64,000 nucleotides of DNA from Cyrtodaria siliqua (GCA_037043455.1 JAWPHD010001430.1:248001-312000); one strand, 5' to 3'; shown: positions 24,370 to 36,150, counted from the stretch's first letter. Numbers and translations are program-made. Notes: generated from the letters alone by a model not told the origin.

Positions 24370-25230
24370 GGCTAGATATATATATATACCAGAAACAAGT
24401 CATGTGCTTCGGCACAACACATATACCAGAAACACGTGATGTGCTTGGGCACAACACATATATCAGAAACAAGTGATGTGCTTGGGCGCAACACATATAC
24501 CAGAAACAAGTGATGTGCTTGGGCACAACACATATAAAACAGAAACAAGTGATGTGCTTGGGTACAACACATATACCAGAAACAAATAATGTGCTTGGAC
24601 ACAACACATATATAAGAAACAAGTTATGTGCTTGGTTACACCACATATAAACCAGAAACAAGTGATGTGCTTGGACACAACACATATATAACCAAAAACA
24701 AGTGATGTGCTTGGGCACAACACATACCAGAAACAAGTTATGTGCTTGGGTACAACACATATATAACAGAAGCAAGTGATGTGCTTTGGTACAACACATA
24801 TATAACAGAAACAAGTGATGTGCTTGGGTACAACACATTTATACCAGAAACAAGTGATGAGCTTGGGTACAACACATAAACCAGAAACAAGTGATGTGCT
24901 TGGGCACAAAATATATATACTAGAAACAAGTGATGTGCTTGGGCACAGCACATATACCAGAAACAAGTGATGTGCTTGGGTACAACACATGTAACAGAAA
25001 CAAGTGATGTGCTGTGGTACAACACATATATAACAGAAACAAGTGATGTGCTTGGGCACATATATATATATATACCAGAAACAAGTGATGAGTTTGGGTA
25101 CAAGACATAAACCAGAAACAAGTGATGTGCTTGGGCACGCAGTCTATATACCAGAAACAAGTGATGTTCTTGGGCACAGCACATATACCAGACACAAGTG
25201 ATGTGCTTGGGCACAACACATATAAGTCAC
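24370..25230. repeat. 37-bp minisatellite array
   Basis: About 23 units of about 37 bp occur (ACCAGAAACAAGTGATGTGC, TTGGGCACAACACATAT), with length variation of one to three bases in the AT-rich joint. Minus-strand open frames of up to 198 codons come from the lack of stop codons in the unit and are not genes. The array ends at a TCAAGGTCA-type module fragment at about 25228-25250. Confidence 0.93.
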
Positions 25231-25885
25231 ACTTGAAGGTCAAGGTCAAATAAGTAAAAATCCTGTCTCAACATAACTTTAAAAGTACTGAAGGGATTTC
25301 CATCAAGCTAACACAATTCGTTTTTAGCAGGATCAGAAACTGTACTGTACACATAATTTTAACAGTGTAGGAATTCTGATGAGAAAATCTTTTTGGGGAT
25401 GGGGGTGCATTTGTCACCTGCTACATACTTGTCAAGTGGGGTGGGGGCATTTGTCACCTACTACATACTTGTCAAGTCAGACTCACGCATTTTAGTGTCA
25501 AATCATGCTCACATGCATACAATACTACGTTCTCACGCATTCTGAAAATTTGATCAAAAAGATTGTTGACAGCGTTTTTTAAAATAAAATTTAGTATATT
25601 TTATACCAACAATCTATAAAATGAAGTCTAATTTAAACAGGATTTCCGTATATTGTGTGACTTAAATTAATTCAGTTACAATGTATGATCATATGAATGG
25701 TATTACAGTATATAAGCTAAAATTTATGAAATTCAGACTGCTTCATCCAACTTACCCCTGTCTCACGCTTGACTTCCACTGGGCCTTGACAGCTATGCTA
25801 CCAGTGACATTTCTTGTTAATTTCTGTATATTTCTATACTGTGGAATCACTTTATTTCATGAGCATTACATTTCGAGGTTCTTAC
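25231..25885. other. Intergenic with repeat fragments
   Basis: A direct repeat GGGGGCATTTGTCACCTACT plus ACATACTTGTCAAGT appears twice (about 25404-25440 and 25445-25480). CAGTGACATTTCTTGTTAAT at about 25802 resembles the CTTG-type right ends. No gene was seen. Confidence 0.4.
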
Positions 25886-26350
25886 CAAAAAGACAATTTC
25901 AAGGCGATCGACGTAAATTCGCGCATTTCTAATTTTGGAAGGAAAAAAAGCATTATCTGTAAGTTTGTCCCTGCAGACCTTTCTGGGGACTACGTCACAC
26001 ATTTCCTGTCGCATGTCATATTGCCCAATTAACCATCGGTCATTATTGAAGCTGGACTGTGAAAGAAAACACAATAATACAAATAGTTTATATTTATTGG
26101 AATAACTGGCCATGGCTTCAGCATAATATAACAAGAAACATAATGTGCATATCAAATGTACAGTCACAATACTTATAACAAATTTTGATAAATGGTTATA
26201 GCTCAGACCAAGTTTTGAAGTGAATGAAAACTGTACTCAGTGAACCCTGGGTTCAGATGTTCACAAACCAGATATTTAAAATGTAGTTGCTTTCCTTCAA
26301 ATGTTCTCGTAAAATAATTACTACACACTGCTGTGACAGCGACATACTGC
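25886..26350. repeat. Segmental duplication, copy A
   Basis: About 465 bp (from AAAAAGACAATTTCAAGGCG through CTTCAGCATAATATAACAAG to AAAATAATTACTACAC) recurs at 26846-27310 with small indels. A shorter third copy of its middle part (GGACTGTGAAAGAAAAC...GGCTTCAGCATTATTTAAC) lies at about 26760-26845, so three units stand nearly in tandem. Confidence 0.85.
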
Positions 26351-26458
26351 CAACATTGCTGAATAGCCAGCACTGAAGCCACGACAATAGGAACGCGATT
26401 CTTAAGGACCTGTACCTGTCCGCATAAGCCCAACACCACCATTTCTAGGATAATGTAC
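26203..26458 (-). CDS. Candidate terminal exon, membrane-type protein, unidentified
   Basis: On the minus strand an acceptor-like ATATATTTCAG precedes an 84-codon open frame ending in TGA at 26203. It starts YIILEMVVLGLCGQVQVLKN and then VPIVVASVLAIQQCW, hydrophobic enough for one or two membrane segments. An AATAAA lies downstream at about 26095-26100. The 3' half overlaps the duplicated segment and the second copy loses the frame, so this could be a chance frame. I do not recognise the family. Confidence 0.25.
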
Positions 26459-26845
26459 CTGAAATATATATTAAAACAAAACAAAGCAAAACAGATCGGG
26501 CAAAAAGCATAGTCATTAAAATAGGGTTATGGGCGGGTGGGTATTTTTTATAAAAGACCGAGATACATGCTTATAATTTTGATTTTAGTCTCCCATATTT
26601 ATATACAACCAGATGCTTTACTCATCCCATCGAAAAGACCAGTTATACGGTAAAGCGTACAAATTACTCAGTCGTAAAATTAACAAAAAACAGGATTGCC
26701 ACAATATTATCAACCCCACTTAAATAAAAGGATTTATGTTGATAATCGACAAATCCCATTGAAGATGGACTGTGAAAGAAAACGCAATAATAAAAATAGT
26801 TTATATTTATTGGAATAAACTGACCATGGCTTCAGCATTATTTAA

Positions 26846-27325
26846 CAAAAAGACAATTTCAAGGCGACGTAAATTCGCGCATTTCTAATTTTGGAAGGAA
26901 AAAAACATTATCTGTAAGTTTGTCCCTGGTAACATAGTGAAAAACGTCCGGCAGACCTTTCTGGGGACTACGTCACACATTTCCTGTCGCATGTCATATT
27001 GCCCAATTAACCATGGGTCATTATTGAAGATGGACTGTGAAAGAAAACACAATAATACAAATAGTTTATATTTATTGGAATAACTGGCCATGGCTTCAGC
27101 ATAATATAACAAGAAACATAATGTGCATATTAAATGTGCAATCACAATACTTATAACAAGTTTTGATAAATGGTCATAGCTCAGACAAAGTTTTGAAGTG
27201 AATGAAAACTGTACTCAGTGAACCCTGGGTTCAGATGTTCACAAAGCCAGATATTTAACATTTAGTTGCTTTCCTTCAAATGTTCTCGTAAAATAATTAC
27301 TACACTGCTGTGACCGCGACATACT
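26846..27325. repeat. Segmental duplication, copy B
   Basis: This is the second copy of 25886-26350, diverging at its right edge around TACTGCCACATGCC, just before the poly-G tract. Small differences, including a ~14-bp insertion at about 26930-26945, show it is not an assembly duplicate. Confidence 0.85.
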
Positions 27326-27378
27326 GCCACATGCCACTAGTGGGGACATGGGCACCGCTAGAGGCACCCCCATTAAAT

Positions 27379-27402
27379 GGGGGGGGGGGGGGGGGGGGGG
27401 GG
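27379..27402 (+). repeat. Poly-G tract, 24 bases
   Basis: An uninterrupted run of 24 G follows CATTAAAT. Such runs are rare in AT-rich genomes and are prone to length error in sequencing, so the true length may differ. Confidence 0.9.
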
Positions 27403-27489
27403 AAGCAGAGCACAGCAGTGAATAGTAATAAATCCTCAAATGGAGGTATGACCGAAGCACTTCGCAGTCGAAGAGATTTGTCTCGCCAC

Positions 27490-27655
27490 AAAAACATTCA
27501 ACAAATGACCCAAATATGGTCTACAACAATCATCAATTTACCCAAATATGGTCAGTTTTTCTATAATTCATCAAATGACCCAAATATGGTCAACAACAAT
27601 CACCAAATGACCCCAATATGGTCAGGTATTACATTATCATTAACCCAAATATGGA
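27490..27655. repeat. Short minisatellite, CCAAATATGGTC unit
   Basis: Five copies of a unit containing ATGACCCAAATATGGTCAACA occur with spacers of 10-30 bp. AATATGG recurs at 27514, 27545, 27583, 27615 and 27648. Confidence 0.75.
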
Positions 27656-27831
27656 TTTTACATACTGCCATGGACCAGTTGCCAAAACAAAAAGGAAAAT
27701 TCTTCTAAATAACAACATGGCAGTCCTTGCATCACTATATACAGAAACAACTTGTTGGCTTTTCTTTTCTTTTTTCTATTTTTTGTGTGTTGAAAAGAAA
27801 TATCAATATCAGTTCTGTTTAACTCGGATGC

Positions 27832-27902
27832 CTAGTCCACTGGAAGAAAGTTCAATGGGGCTTGAAATATGAAATCTGCAGCCCAATCAAAGTTGGTATT
27901 AC
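27832..27902 (-). CDS. Candidate short terminal exon, unidentified
   Basis: On the minus strand the acceptor TTTACTTTCTCTGCAG is followed by 71 nt that read NTNFDWAADFIFQAPLNF and then LPVD before a TAG. The acceptor has a good pyrimidine tract and the peptide is not low-complexity, but it is only about 22 residues and no upstream exon was identified. Treat as a weak candidate. Confidence 0.25.
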
Positions 27903-28084
27903 CTGCAGAGAAAGTAAACAAGGGCACAAGCCTCAATAACTAGACTAAACTGAATCAAGTAAATAACAGTAACAATTCAAAACAAAAATCAATCATTGGA
28001 TTTTACACTCTTCTGTTGGATTTTACACTCTTATGAAGCACTGTTTTGATGCACCAGACATTGCATCATAACAAATGATATATA

Positions 28085-28660
28085 GAGGATCTTAAACGAG
28101 TTCCCATTTCATATAAGATTTATGAAACGAGTTATGAGTTATTTTAATTTTAACGAGCCTTTTGGCGAGTTAAAATTAAAAATAATTCATAAGTTTAAGA
28201 TTCTTTAAGATCCTTTTTATCACATAACATTGCAATGAAATTAGTAAAAATTAATTCAGATGAACATAGAACCGCCACGACGTCAGACACACTTTGGCGC
28301 CAAAACGTCATAAAATATTTGACGTCGTAACGTCGCGTCTCACACGTAGCGTTGCGTATAAAAGAGTTCGTGTTTTACCTCTTTACAAAATAGCAGTTTA
28401 CGCCAACTTTTTAACAAACCAACAACAATGTTTTGTATAACGTGCATTATTTTTATAAGTTGTCACAAATAATAAGTTTATGACTCAGATCTGGGTGAAT
28501 TTGTAAAAAATAAATTAGTTTCAGTTAATAAAACTTGCGTAGTATTACAGGTTTAGCTCAACCAATCAAAATCGTTCCAGGTTGTATTACACGTGTGTCA
28601 TACAATAGAATATTAAATGGGTGTTCGACACTGCTAACAGGGGACGTTATGTGATAAAAA
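28085..28660. mobile_element. Foldback/MITE-like element with promoter-like interior
   Basis: TTTTTATCACATAAC at about 28215-28229 is mirrored by GTTATGTGATAAAAA at about 28646-28660. Left of it a strong hairpin at about 28130-28192 has arms of about 27 bp (TTATTTTAATTTTAAC around a TTTT loop). GGATCTTAAAC/GTTTAAGAT copies form a further inverted pair. I read it as one or two nested MITE-like elements. The interior is CpG-rich around 28270-28360, unlike its surroundings. Confidence 0.55.
28271..28364 (+). promoter_or_regulatory. Promoter-like CRE and TATA cluster
   Basis: Within about 90 bp stand CGACGTCAG, AACGTCATA and TTTGACGTCGTAACGTCGCG (cAMP-response-element-like TGACGTC cores). They are followed by TATAAAAG at 28357-28364. 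Spacing resembles a metazoan TATA promoter. The first ATG downstream (about 28429) opens only a very short frame, so no gene is attached. It may be a promoter carried by the repeat element. Confidence 0.35.
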
Positions 28661-28845
28661 TATTATAATAAATATACATTTAATGTGTAAATATATGGAG
28701 GAAGATTTGAGAGGACCTTTAATATGTGTCTTCAAAAACAATTGACTGTTAGTAGTTCCTAAGCTTTCACAATTTAGCAACAAGAATATGGACTTTTTCA
28801 GAGTTAACCATCTAGTGATGGTCTTTCGGTTGAAATTTACAATCG

Positions 28846-29142
28846 AACATCGGTTATAATCAGTTGGATGTAACCAATCATCGGTTGTAATCAGTTGGAT
28901 GTAACCGATCAATCATCGGTTGTAATCAGTTGGATGTAACCGATCAATCATCGGTTGTAATCAGTTGGATGTAACCGATCAATCATCGGTTGTAATCAGT
29001 TGGATGTAACCGATCAATCATCGGTTATAATCAGTTGGATGTAACCGATCAATCATCGGTTATAATCAGTTGGATGTAACCGATCAATCATCGGTTATAA
29101 TCAGTTGGATGTAACCGATCAATCATCGGTTGTAATCGGTTA
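28846..29142. repeat. 35-bp minisatellite with internal inverted repeat
   Basis: About eight and a half copies of AATCATCGGTTGTAATCAGT plus TGGATGTAACCGATC occur. Each unit contains ATCGGTT and AACCGAT, so every unit can fold. Copies differ at essentially one position (TTGTAAT or TTATAAT), which points to recent homogenisation. Confidence 0.95.
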
Positions 29143-29499
29143 AACAATATGAAGTATAACATGTGCATATTAAACAGTTTCAGACCTTGAACTTTGAATG
29201 ATTTCTGATTATGTATATATTCTTTCCTCTTGTTGCTTATGACATTTTTATTTCATTTCAAACAGCATAAATAACAAGTCTTATCCCAAAGTGTATTAAC
29301 TGTTGTCTCATGGATAATGAATTTTTTACTTTTTTAAAATTACTTAAAACTGCATTTTTATCTTTAACGATGATTGATTATAGACTTCAAACATCATAAT
29401 CGGAGGCCTCCTAAATAATTGGTGATTGGTCAACCATAATAGAAATCCCAAAAATCTATAACTATCTAAAGGCTAATCCATCCAAAAATACCCACACCC

Positions 29500-29653
29500 C
29501 AGTGCTCACGAAAATATTTTTGACAGGTAGGCCCTAAATTAATACTGACAGGCCTTGAATTAATTATATAGTAAAATATGGAAAAAAGGGGACAAGCCCC
29601 AAGCAGATTTTGACAGGCCCCGGGCTTGGGGCTAACCTATTTCATGAGCACTG
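29500..29653. mobile_element. hAT-like MITE
   Basis: The ends CAGTGCTCACGAAAATA and TATTTCATGAGCACTG are inverted repeats with the CAGTG start common to hAT elements. The interior holds mirrored GACAGGCCC and GGGCTTGGGGC stretches. It is about 154 bp with no ORF, and no clean 8-bp duplication was seen, so the assignment is tentative. A T-rich tract (29664-29704) follows directly. Confidence 0.5.
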
Positions 29654-29704
29654 CACCTAAAGATTTTTTTTTTTTATTATTTTTTTTTTTTTATTTTTTT
29701 TTTA

Positions 29705-30181
29705 TAAACCCACACCAGTCACTGTCAAAAAGTGAATTTAAGATATGCATGAACACATATAAAAGTTAATTGATAAATGGTAGCAGTGAGTTCAAGCATC
29801 TGCAAAAAATCGTTCAATGTTCATACTGTTCCAGAATGGCAACCCACGCCAGACACCTCTTCAACCCATGTTATTTATTCAATGTTGAAATTTTGAATGA
29901 CCGCCCATGTAATAAATTATTAGAGTAGGAATAAAAAGACATTCTAATATGCCCCTATGATTATAAACTAGGAACATGTATCATTTTCAAGTAAACTAAA
30001 AGATAAAAGTTTAGCTGCAAAAACTATTTTAACTACTTATAAATAATAAATTAGAGATGTAATCGGGATTTGATACTGACTGCTTTTTTTCTGCTTTTTT
30101 TTTATAACCCAAATTCTACATGAACTAATTGATTCTTTTGACATTCACAATGTTTTGAAATGTCGTTTTGTAGCTTTAATA
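29705..30181. other. Intergenic AT-rich, nothing recognised
   Basis: No gene, repeat unit or hairpin could be supported here. Confidence 0.35.
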
Positions 30182-30871
30182 GGATCATCTTGATCATGGC
30201 ACACGAGACATCATTTCTAAATTAAATACATGTTATCACATCATCCAAATTTCAAAGTTAATCATTGTAAATAAAAAACAAGCTATTCTTTCAATGGCAT
30301 GTACTTTCAAATAATCTCAATGCTATAGTATGGTGGCACTGATGGGTTTTAATTGTGAATGGCAACTATATTTTTGGATGTATTAAACACAACTGAGTGA
30401 CTGTTGTGAATAGAAACATGGCAAAACAAGAGTAATTTATTATTATATTCGAATAAAAACAGCACAAACTAAATAATATCATATGAATACATCAAATGAC
30501 CTGTTTATCCGAATGTTTCAATTTACGGATCATCTTGATCATGGCACACGAGACATCATTTCTAAATTAAATACATGTTATCACATCATCCAGATTTCAA
30601 AGTCAATCATTGTAAATAAAAAACAAGCTATTCTTTCAATGGCATGTACTTTCAAATAATCTCAATGCTACAGTATGGTGGCACTGATGGGTTTTAATTG
30701 TGAATGGCAACTATATTTTTGGATGTATTAAACACAACTGAGGGACTGTTGTTAATAGAAACATGGCAAAACAAGAGTAATTTATTATTATATTCGAATA
30801 AAAACAGCACAAACTAAATAATAACATATGAATACATCAAATGACCTGTTTATCCGAATGTTTCAATTTAC
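30182..30871. repeat. 345-bp tandem duplication
   Basis: GGATCATCTTGATCATGGCA at 30182 recurs at 30527. The two ~345-bp copies match almost base for base to GAATGTTTCAATTTAC, differing at a handful of positions (for example GAGTGACTG versus GAGGGACTG). A ~45-bp part (catcatttctaaat...cacatcatccaaa) reappears inverted and diverged at about 30970-31016. Confidence 0.9.
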
Positions 30872-31439
30872 AATTCACGTGCATACTTTTCATGCGTATC
30901 AGGTGTGTGTGTTGAAGGCACATGGCGTATAAAGAAAATCTTCATTTTTAACAATGGTGTACTTCGAATTTTGGATGATGTGATAACATGGCTTACTTTA
31001 TTTAGAAATGATGCAATTTTTATATAAATGGACAATTCTATGGACAAATTTATTTAACATAAAAAACAAAACATCTTCGAGTACAATTGTACTTAAAACT
31101 TTTCGAATATAAAGAACACTATTTTTGCCAAATAAATATTGTTTCTGATATAATGTTCACATCAATAATGTTGAATTACTGTCATCTATTATATCATTGA
31201 CATTGTTCATGCCTATAATATGCATTTGGATGAAAATTTCAATTAACCATACCCCATCCATTTTAGATTTTCTTTTCAAAGATGGCTGACCAATAGCCCT
31301 TAATTAACATAGTAAAAAATTGAAAAATTGTCTACCTAAAACCACAACAGCTATAGGGTTCTTATAAAGAGTATTGTACTAGTCTATGTATCGATATATA
31401 CTGTTCATGACAACATTGACATGACCATACTAAAATATA

Positions 31440-32390
31440 AAGGTCAAGGTCACACTGATTGGGATAAACCTTCTTCTTCTCAAGAACCACTGGACAGATT
31501 TCGACAGTATTTTCTTTTAAAGTGATCGCCTATGCCTAAACTATCAAGTCCTCGGGGTCACAAATGGCCATGACCCGGTGTTCCAAAGTTTGAATATGGA
31601 GATTTTGCATGTTTTGCATAGACTTTAAAACTTAAAAAATCTTCTTCTCTAAGGCACAGAGCTCTCATATATTACATGTAGCATCAGATTATGGTCCTCT
31701 ACAAAGTTTATTCATATGGTGACCCTGGTGTCAAATATGGCACTGCCTCAGGGGTCACAGGTTTTATATTGACTTATATAGAAACAAATTTAACATCTGC
31801 TCCTCTGAGATGACAAGGTGTAGAGCTCTCATATATTGCATGTAGCATAAGATTATGGTCCTTTACCAATTTTGCTCAAATGGTGACCCTGGGGTAAAAT
31901 CTGTTCCTGCTCTTGGGGTCATATATTTATATAAGAGTTATATATGTACCATAAGCTGATGGACCTCTACGGTGGAGCGCTGTGGTCTAACGGTAGAGCA
32001 TTGACCGAAAAGTTGTGGGTTCATGTGTTGTGTCCCTGAGCAAGACACTTTATCTGCATTTGCTTAGAACTGGTTCCGAGGTCCCAGGTGATTAAAATAA
32101 GTTCAAATAATGGTTCTCTATCAACTTTGTTCAAATCAAGACCATAGGGTCAGATTTGGTCCCACTCCAGAGGTCACATGTTTTCCTTAGAATTGTATAG
32201 GGAAAAACCTTAAAAGATTTTCTTCCCTAAAACAGCAGTTATACACTTACTGAGCATGAACAGATGGATACATCTATCTAACCAGCATCCACCCTGGGGT
32301 CTAATCCCATCAATGGGGAGATAACCCTTGGGTCATAACTTGGAAACTGTTGAGATCCCCACACTAAAGCCATATATACACTAGGACTTT
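31440..32390 (+). repeat. GGTCACA-type ~165-bp modules with a SINE fragment
   Basis: Modules carrying TTCTTCTCT, TTCAAATGGTGACCCTGGGG and TGTTTTACATAGACTTATAT run from about 31560 to 32230, as at 10130-11320 and 39700-42270. They are interrupted by a tRNA-like SINE piece at 31973-32095. The last stretch to 32390 is degenerate. Confidence 0.65.
31973..32095 (+). mobile_element. tRNA-derived SINE fragment
   Basis: TGGAGCGCTGTGGTCTAACG resembles a tRNA-type box A, and GTGGGTTCATG about 35 bp later a weak box B. They are followed by CCTGAGCAAGACACTTTATC, a motif typical of SINE bodies. The same body motif appears inverted at about 38795-38830 (GATAAAGTGTCTTGCTCAGG). Confidence 0.55.
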
Positions 32391-35050
32391 GACTATTATG
32401 TTTGTCACAATCATTGCAAGTTGGACCATTATGCATGTCACAATTATTGCAACTTTGACTATTATGTTTGTCACAATTATTGCAACTTGGACCATATGTA
32501 TGTCACAATTATTGCAACTTTGACTATTATGTTTGTCACAATTATTGCAACTTAGACCATTATATATGTTGCAGTCTTTTCAACTTAGACCATTATGTAT
32601 GTCGCAGTCTTTTCAACTTGGACCATTATGTTTCTCACAATTATTGCAACTTAGACCATATGTGTGTTTTAATTTTTGCAATTTGAACCATATTTTTGTC
32701 GAATTTATTGCAACTTAGACCATTATGTTTGTCACAATTGTTTTCCGGTGGCCCCCGTTTGGTCACGGGGCAAAGAATAGGGCCACTGCAGATCCCTTTG
32801 GATGGGTAGGCAGAGGGGTAGAATCACCCCAAATTCATGTTCATTTTATCATTTTTTGTTCATGTTCATTAAAGGTCTTCATCATGATCCCTGCATTGTT
32901 TCAGGTGCTGTCTCGCATCAAAAGAGCAGTGGCAGAAAAACAATAAACGTGAATCCAGCGTAAATGGAGTTTCTACGATAGAATTTGCAGCAACTCTGCA
33001 GTTCAGGGTGAGAAGGTTCTAGGCCTATTTTCCATATTTTATCTCGATGTACGTGGAAGATGAGCCTGGCATGTTCATGCCTGTTAGGCGCCATATAACC
33101 TTTTCATGTGTTGGTGCGCCTTAAAACTCAATTCAATTGTCACAATTTTTGCAATTTAAACCATATGTTTGTCGAAATTATTGCAACTTGGACCATATGT
33201 ATGTTTCAATTATTGCAACTTAGACCATAATTTTATGTTTTTTTCAATTTTTGCAATTTGTACCATATGTTTGTCGAAATTATTGCAACTTAGACCATTA
33301 TGATTGTCACAATTTTTGCAATTTGAACCATATGTTTGTCGAAATTATTGCAACTTGGACCATGAGTATGTTACAATTTTTGCAACTTAGACTATTATGT
33401 ATGTCGCAATTATTGCAATTTGAACCATATGTATGTCACAATTTTTGCATCTTGGACCTTATGTATGTCACAATTAATGCAACTTGGACCATATGTATGT
33501 TGCAATTATTGCAACTTGGACCATTATGTTTGTCACAATTTTTGCATCTTAGACCATTATGTATGTCACAATATTTGCAACTTGGACCATATGTATGTCA
33601 CAATTTCTGCAGCTTGGACCATATGTATGTTGCAATTATTGCAACTTGGACCATTATGTTTGTCACAATTATTACAACTTGGACCATTATGTTTGTCACA
33701 ATTTTTGCAACTTGGACCATATGTATGTCGCAATTTTTGCAACTTGGAAAATTATGTTTGTCGCAATTATTGCAACTTGGACCATAATGTATGTCACAAT
33801 TTTTGCAACTTGGACCATTATGTTTGTCGCAATTATTGCAACTTAGACCATTATGTATGTCGCAATTATTGCAACTTGGACCATATGTATGTCACAATTA
33901 TTACAACTTGGACCATTATGTTTGTCACAATTTTTGCAACTTGGACCATATGTATGTCGCAATTTTTGCAACTTGGAACATTATGTTTGTCGCAATTATT
34001 GCAACTTGGACCATAATGTATGTCACAATTTTTGCAACTTGGACCATTATGTTTGTCGCAATTATTGCAACTTATACCATATGTATGTTACAATTATTGC
34101 ATCTTAGACCATTATGTATGTCGCAATTTTTGCATCTTGCACCATTATGCATGTTGCAATTATTGCAACTTGGACTATTATGTTTGTCACAATTTTTGCA
34201 ACTTGGACCATATGTTTGTTTCAATTATTGCAACTTGGACTATTATTTTTGTCACAATCTTTGCAACTTGGACCATTATGTATGTCGCAGTTTTTGCAAT
34301 TTGAACCATATGTTTGTTGCAATTATTGCAATTTGGACCATATGTATGTTTCAATTATTGCAACTGAGACCATTATGTTTGTCACAATGTTTTCAACTTA
34401 GACCATACGTATGTTGCAATTATTGCAACTTAGACTATTATGTATGTCGCAATTATTGTAACTAGGAAAGTATGTTTGTCGCATTTTTGCAACTTGGACC
34501 ATTATGTTTGTCACAATTATTGCAAATTGGACAATACATTTGTCGCATTTTTGCAACTTGGACCATTATGTTTGTCGCAATCTTTGCAACTTGGACCATT
34601 ATGTATGACAATATTTTTGCAACTTAGACAATATGTATGCAATTATTGCAACTTAGACTATTATGTATGTCGCAATTATTGTAACTTGAACCATATGTTT
34701 GTCACAATTATTGCAAATTGGACCATATGTTTGCCGCAATGTTTGCAACTTGGACCATATGTTTGTCACAATATTTTGCAACTTGGACCATTATGTATGA
34801 TGCAATTTTGCAACTTAGACAACATGTATGTTTCAATTATTGCATCTTAGACCATTATGTATGTTGCAATTTTTGCAACTTAGACCATATGTTAGTTGCA
34901 ATTATTGCAACTTAGACTATTATGTTTGTCACAATTATTGCAACTTGGACCATATGTTTGTCGCAATTTTTGCAACTTAGTCCATATGTTTGTCGCAAAT
35001 TTTTGCAACTTGGACCATATGTATGTTGCAATTATTGCAACTTGACCACC
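32390..35050. repeat. 32/33-bp minisatellite array
   Basis: About 70 copies of GCAACTTGGACCATTATGTA plus TGTCGCAATTATT occur, with a one-base-shorter variant (ACCATATGTATG). It is interrupted by a SINE-like insertion at 32742-33136. Mixed 32- and 33-bp units rotate the frame. The unit lacks stop codons in some frames, giving many open frames up to 224 codons that are not genes. The array ends at about 35045. Confidence 0.95.
32742..33136 (+). mobile_element. SINE-like element, longest copy, with target duplication
   Basis: This copy extends about 50 bp further 5' than copy 1 (TTTTCCGGTGGCCCCCGTTT and GGTCACGGGGCAAAGAATAG precede GCAGATCCC) and may be full-length at about 395 bp. TTGTCACAATT stands on both sides (before 32742 and after 33136), a target duplication in the minisatellite unit, although the array itself is repetitive. 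It ends with the CAATTCAATT tail. Confidence 0.75.
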
Positions 35051-35374
35051 TTCATGTCGTGGCTACCTTCATGTAGTAAATTAAATGTTTTGTGTCGCAA
35101 TTATTGCATTTCCTAATCCACCTGCATATATATATATCGAGAAAACAAATTGTTACATTTGGGGGTTTACAACATTGTCGTATTCTCCCAGTCTCACATT
35201 CCATAAGCATGTTTTGGATTATCTTGAGTGAATTTATTCTTTTGTTTATAGTATTTTATTTCATGACTATTAGTCTAGAAAATTGTTAAGTTTGATTTGA
35301 ACATTTCTATCTCAGTTTTAAGTAGTTAAGCTTGGACTCCATGTCAAAACAATTTCTTCTTGTCTGAAATACAA
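35051..35374. other. Spacer between two minisatellites
   Basis: AT-rich sequence without a recognisable gene or repeat, apart from a short TATATATATA stretch at about 35127. Confidence 0.35.
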
Positions 35375-36150
35375 AAACATGTTATGTTTGTTACAGAGCA
35401 AGTGTTTATGTTTGTTACGTAGCAGATGTTTCTGTTTGTCAAGTGTTTATGTTTGTTACATAGCAGGTATTTATGTTTGTTACATAGCAAGTGTTTATTT
35501 TCTTACAGAGCAAGTGTTTATGTTTGTTACATAGCAGGTGTTCATGTTTGTTACATAGCAATTGTTTATGTTTGTTACATAGCAAGTGTTTATGTTTGTT
35601 ACATAGCAGGTGTTTCTGTTTGTTACATAGCAAGTGTTTCTGTTTGTTACATAGCAGTTGTTTATGTTTGTTACATAGCAAGTGTTTATGATTGTTATGT
35701 TACATAACAAGTGTTTCTGTTTGTTACATAGCAAGTGTTTCTGTTTGTTACATAACATGTGTTTATGTTTATTACATAGCAAGTGTTTATGTGTGTTACA
35801 TAGCAAGTGTTTATGTTTGTTACATAGCAAGTGTTTCATGTTTGTAACATAGCAGGTGTTTATGTTTGTTATTTTACATGGCAAGTGTTTATGTATGTTA
35901 CATAGACAGTGTTTCTGTTTGTTACATAGCAAGTGATTATGTTTGTTATTTTACATAGCATGTGTGTTTATGTTTGTTACATAGCAAGTACTTCTGTTTG
36001 TTACATAGCAAGTCTTTATGTTTGTTACATAGCAAGTGTTTACGTTTGTTACATAACACGTTTTTATGTTTGTTACATAGCAAGTGTTTATATTTGTTAT
36101 GTTACATAGCAAGTGTTTATATTTGTTACATAGCAAGTGTTTATGTTTCG
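35375..36150. repeat. 24-bp minisatellite array, locus 1
   Basis: About 31 copies of AGCAAGTGTTTATGTTTGTTACAT occur, with occasional insertions (TATTTTACAT). The same unit forms a second array at 44283-44520. Open frames on both strands (up to 145 codons) derive from the 24-bp period and are not genes. The array passes directly into a TTCGATAATGGGCCAGATCGG module. Confidence 0.94.

Noticed and set aside
24308..25249. Minus-strand frames up to 198 codons
   Set aside because: They arise from a stop-free 37-bp minisatellite unit, and several frames overlap in the same span.
27239..27708. Frames with Pro or Gly runs
   Set aside because: They are caused by the 24-base poly-G tract translated in either direction.
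28429..28475. Short ORF after the TATA/CRE cluster
   Set aside because: It has fewer than 15 codons and no continuation through a credible splice site.
32468..34915. Plus-strand Cys/Asn/Leu-rich frames up to 224 codons
   Set aside because: They are artefacts of the 32/33-bp minisatellite; three overlapping frames show the same peptide words.
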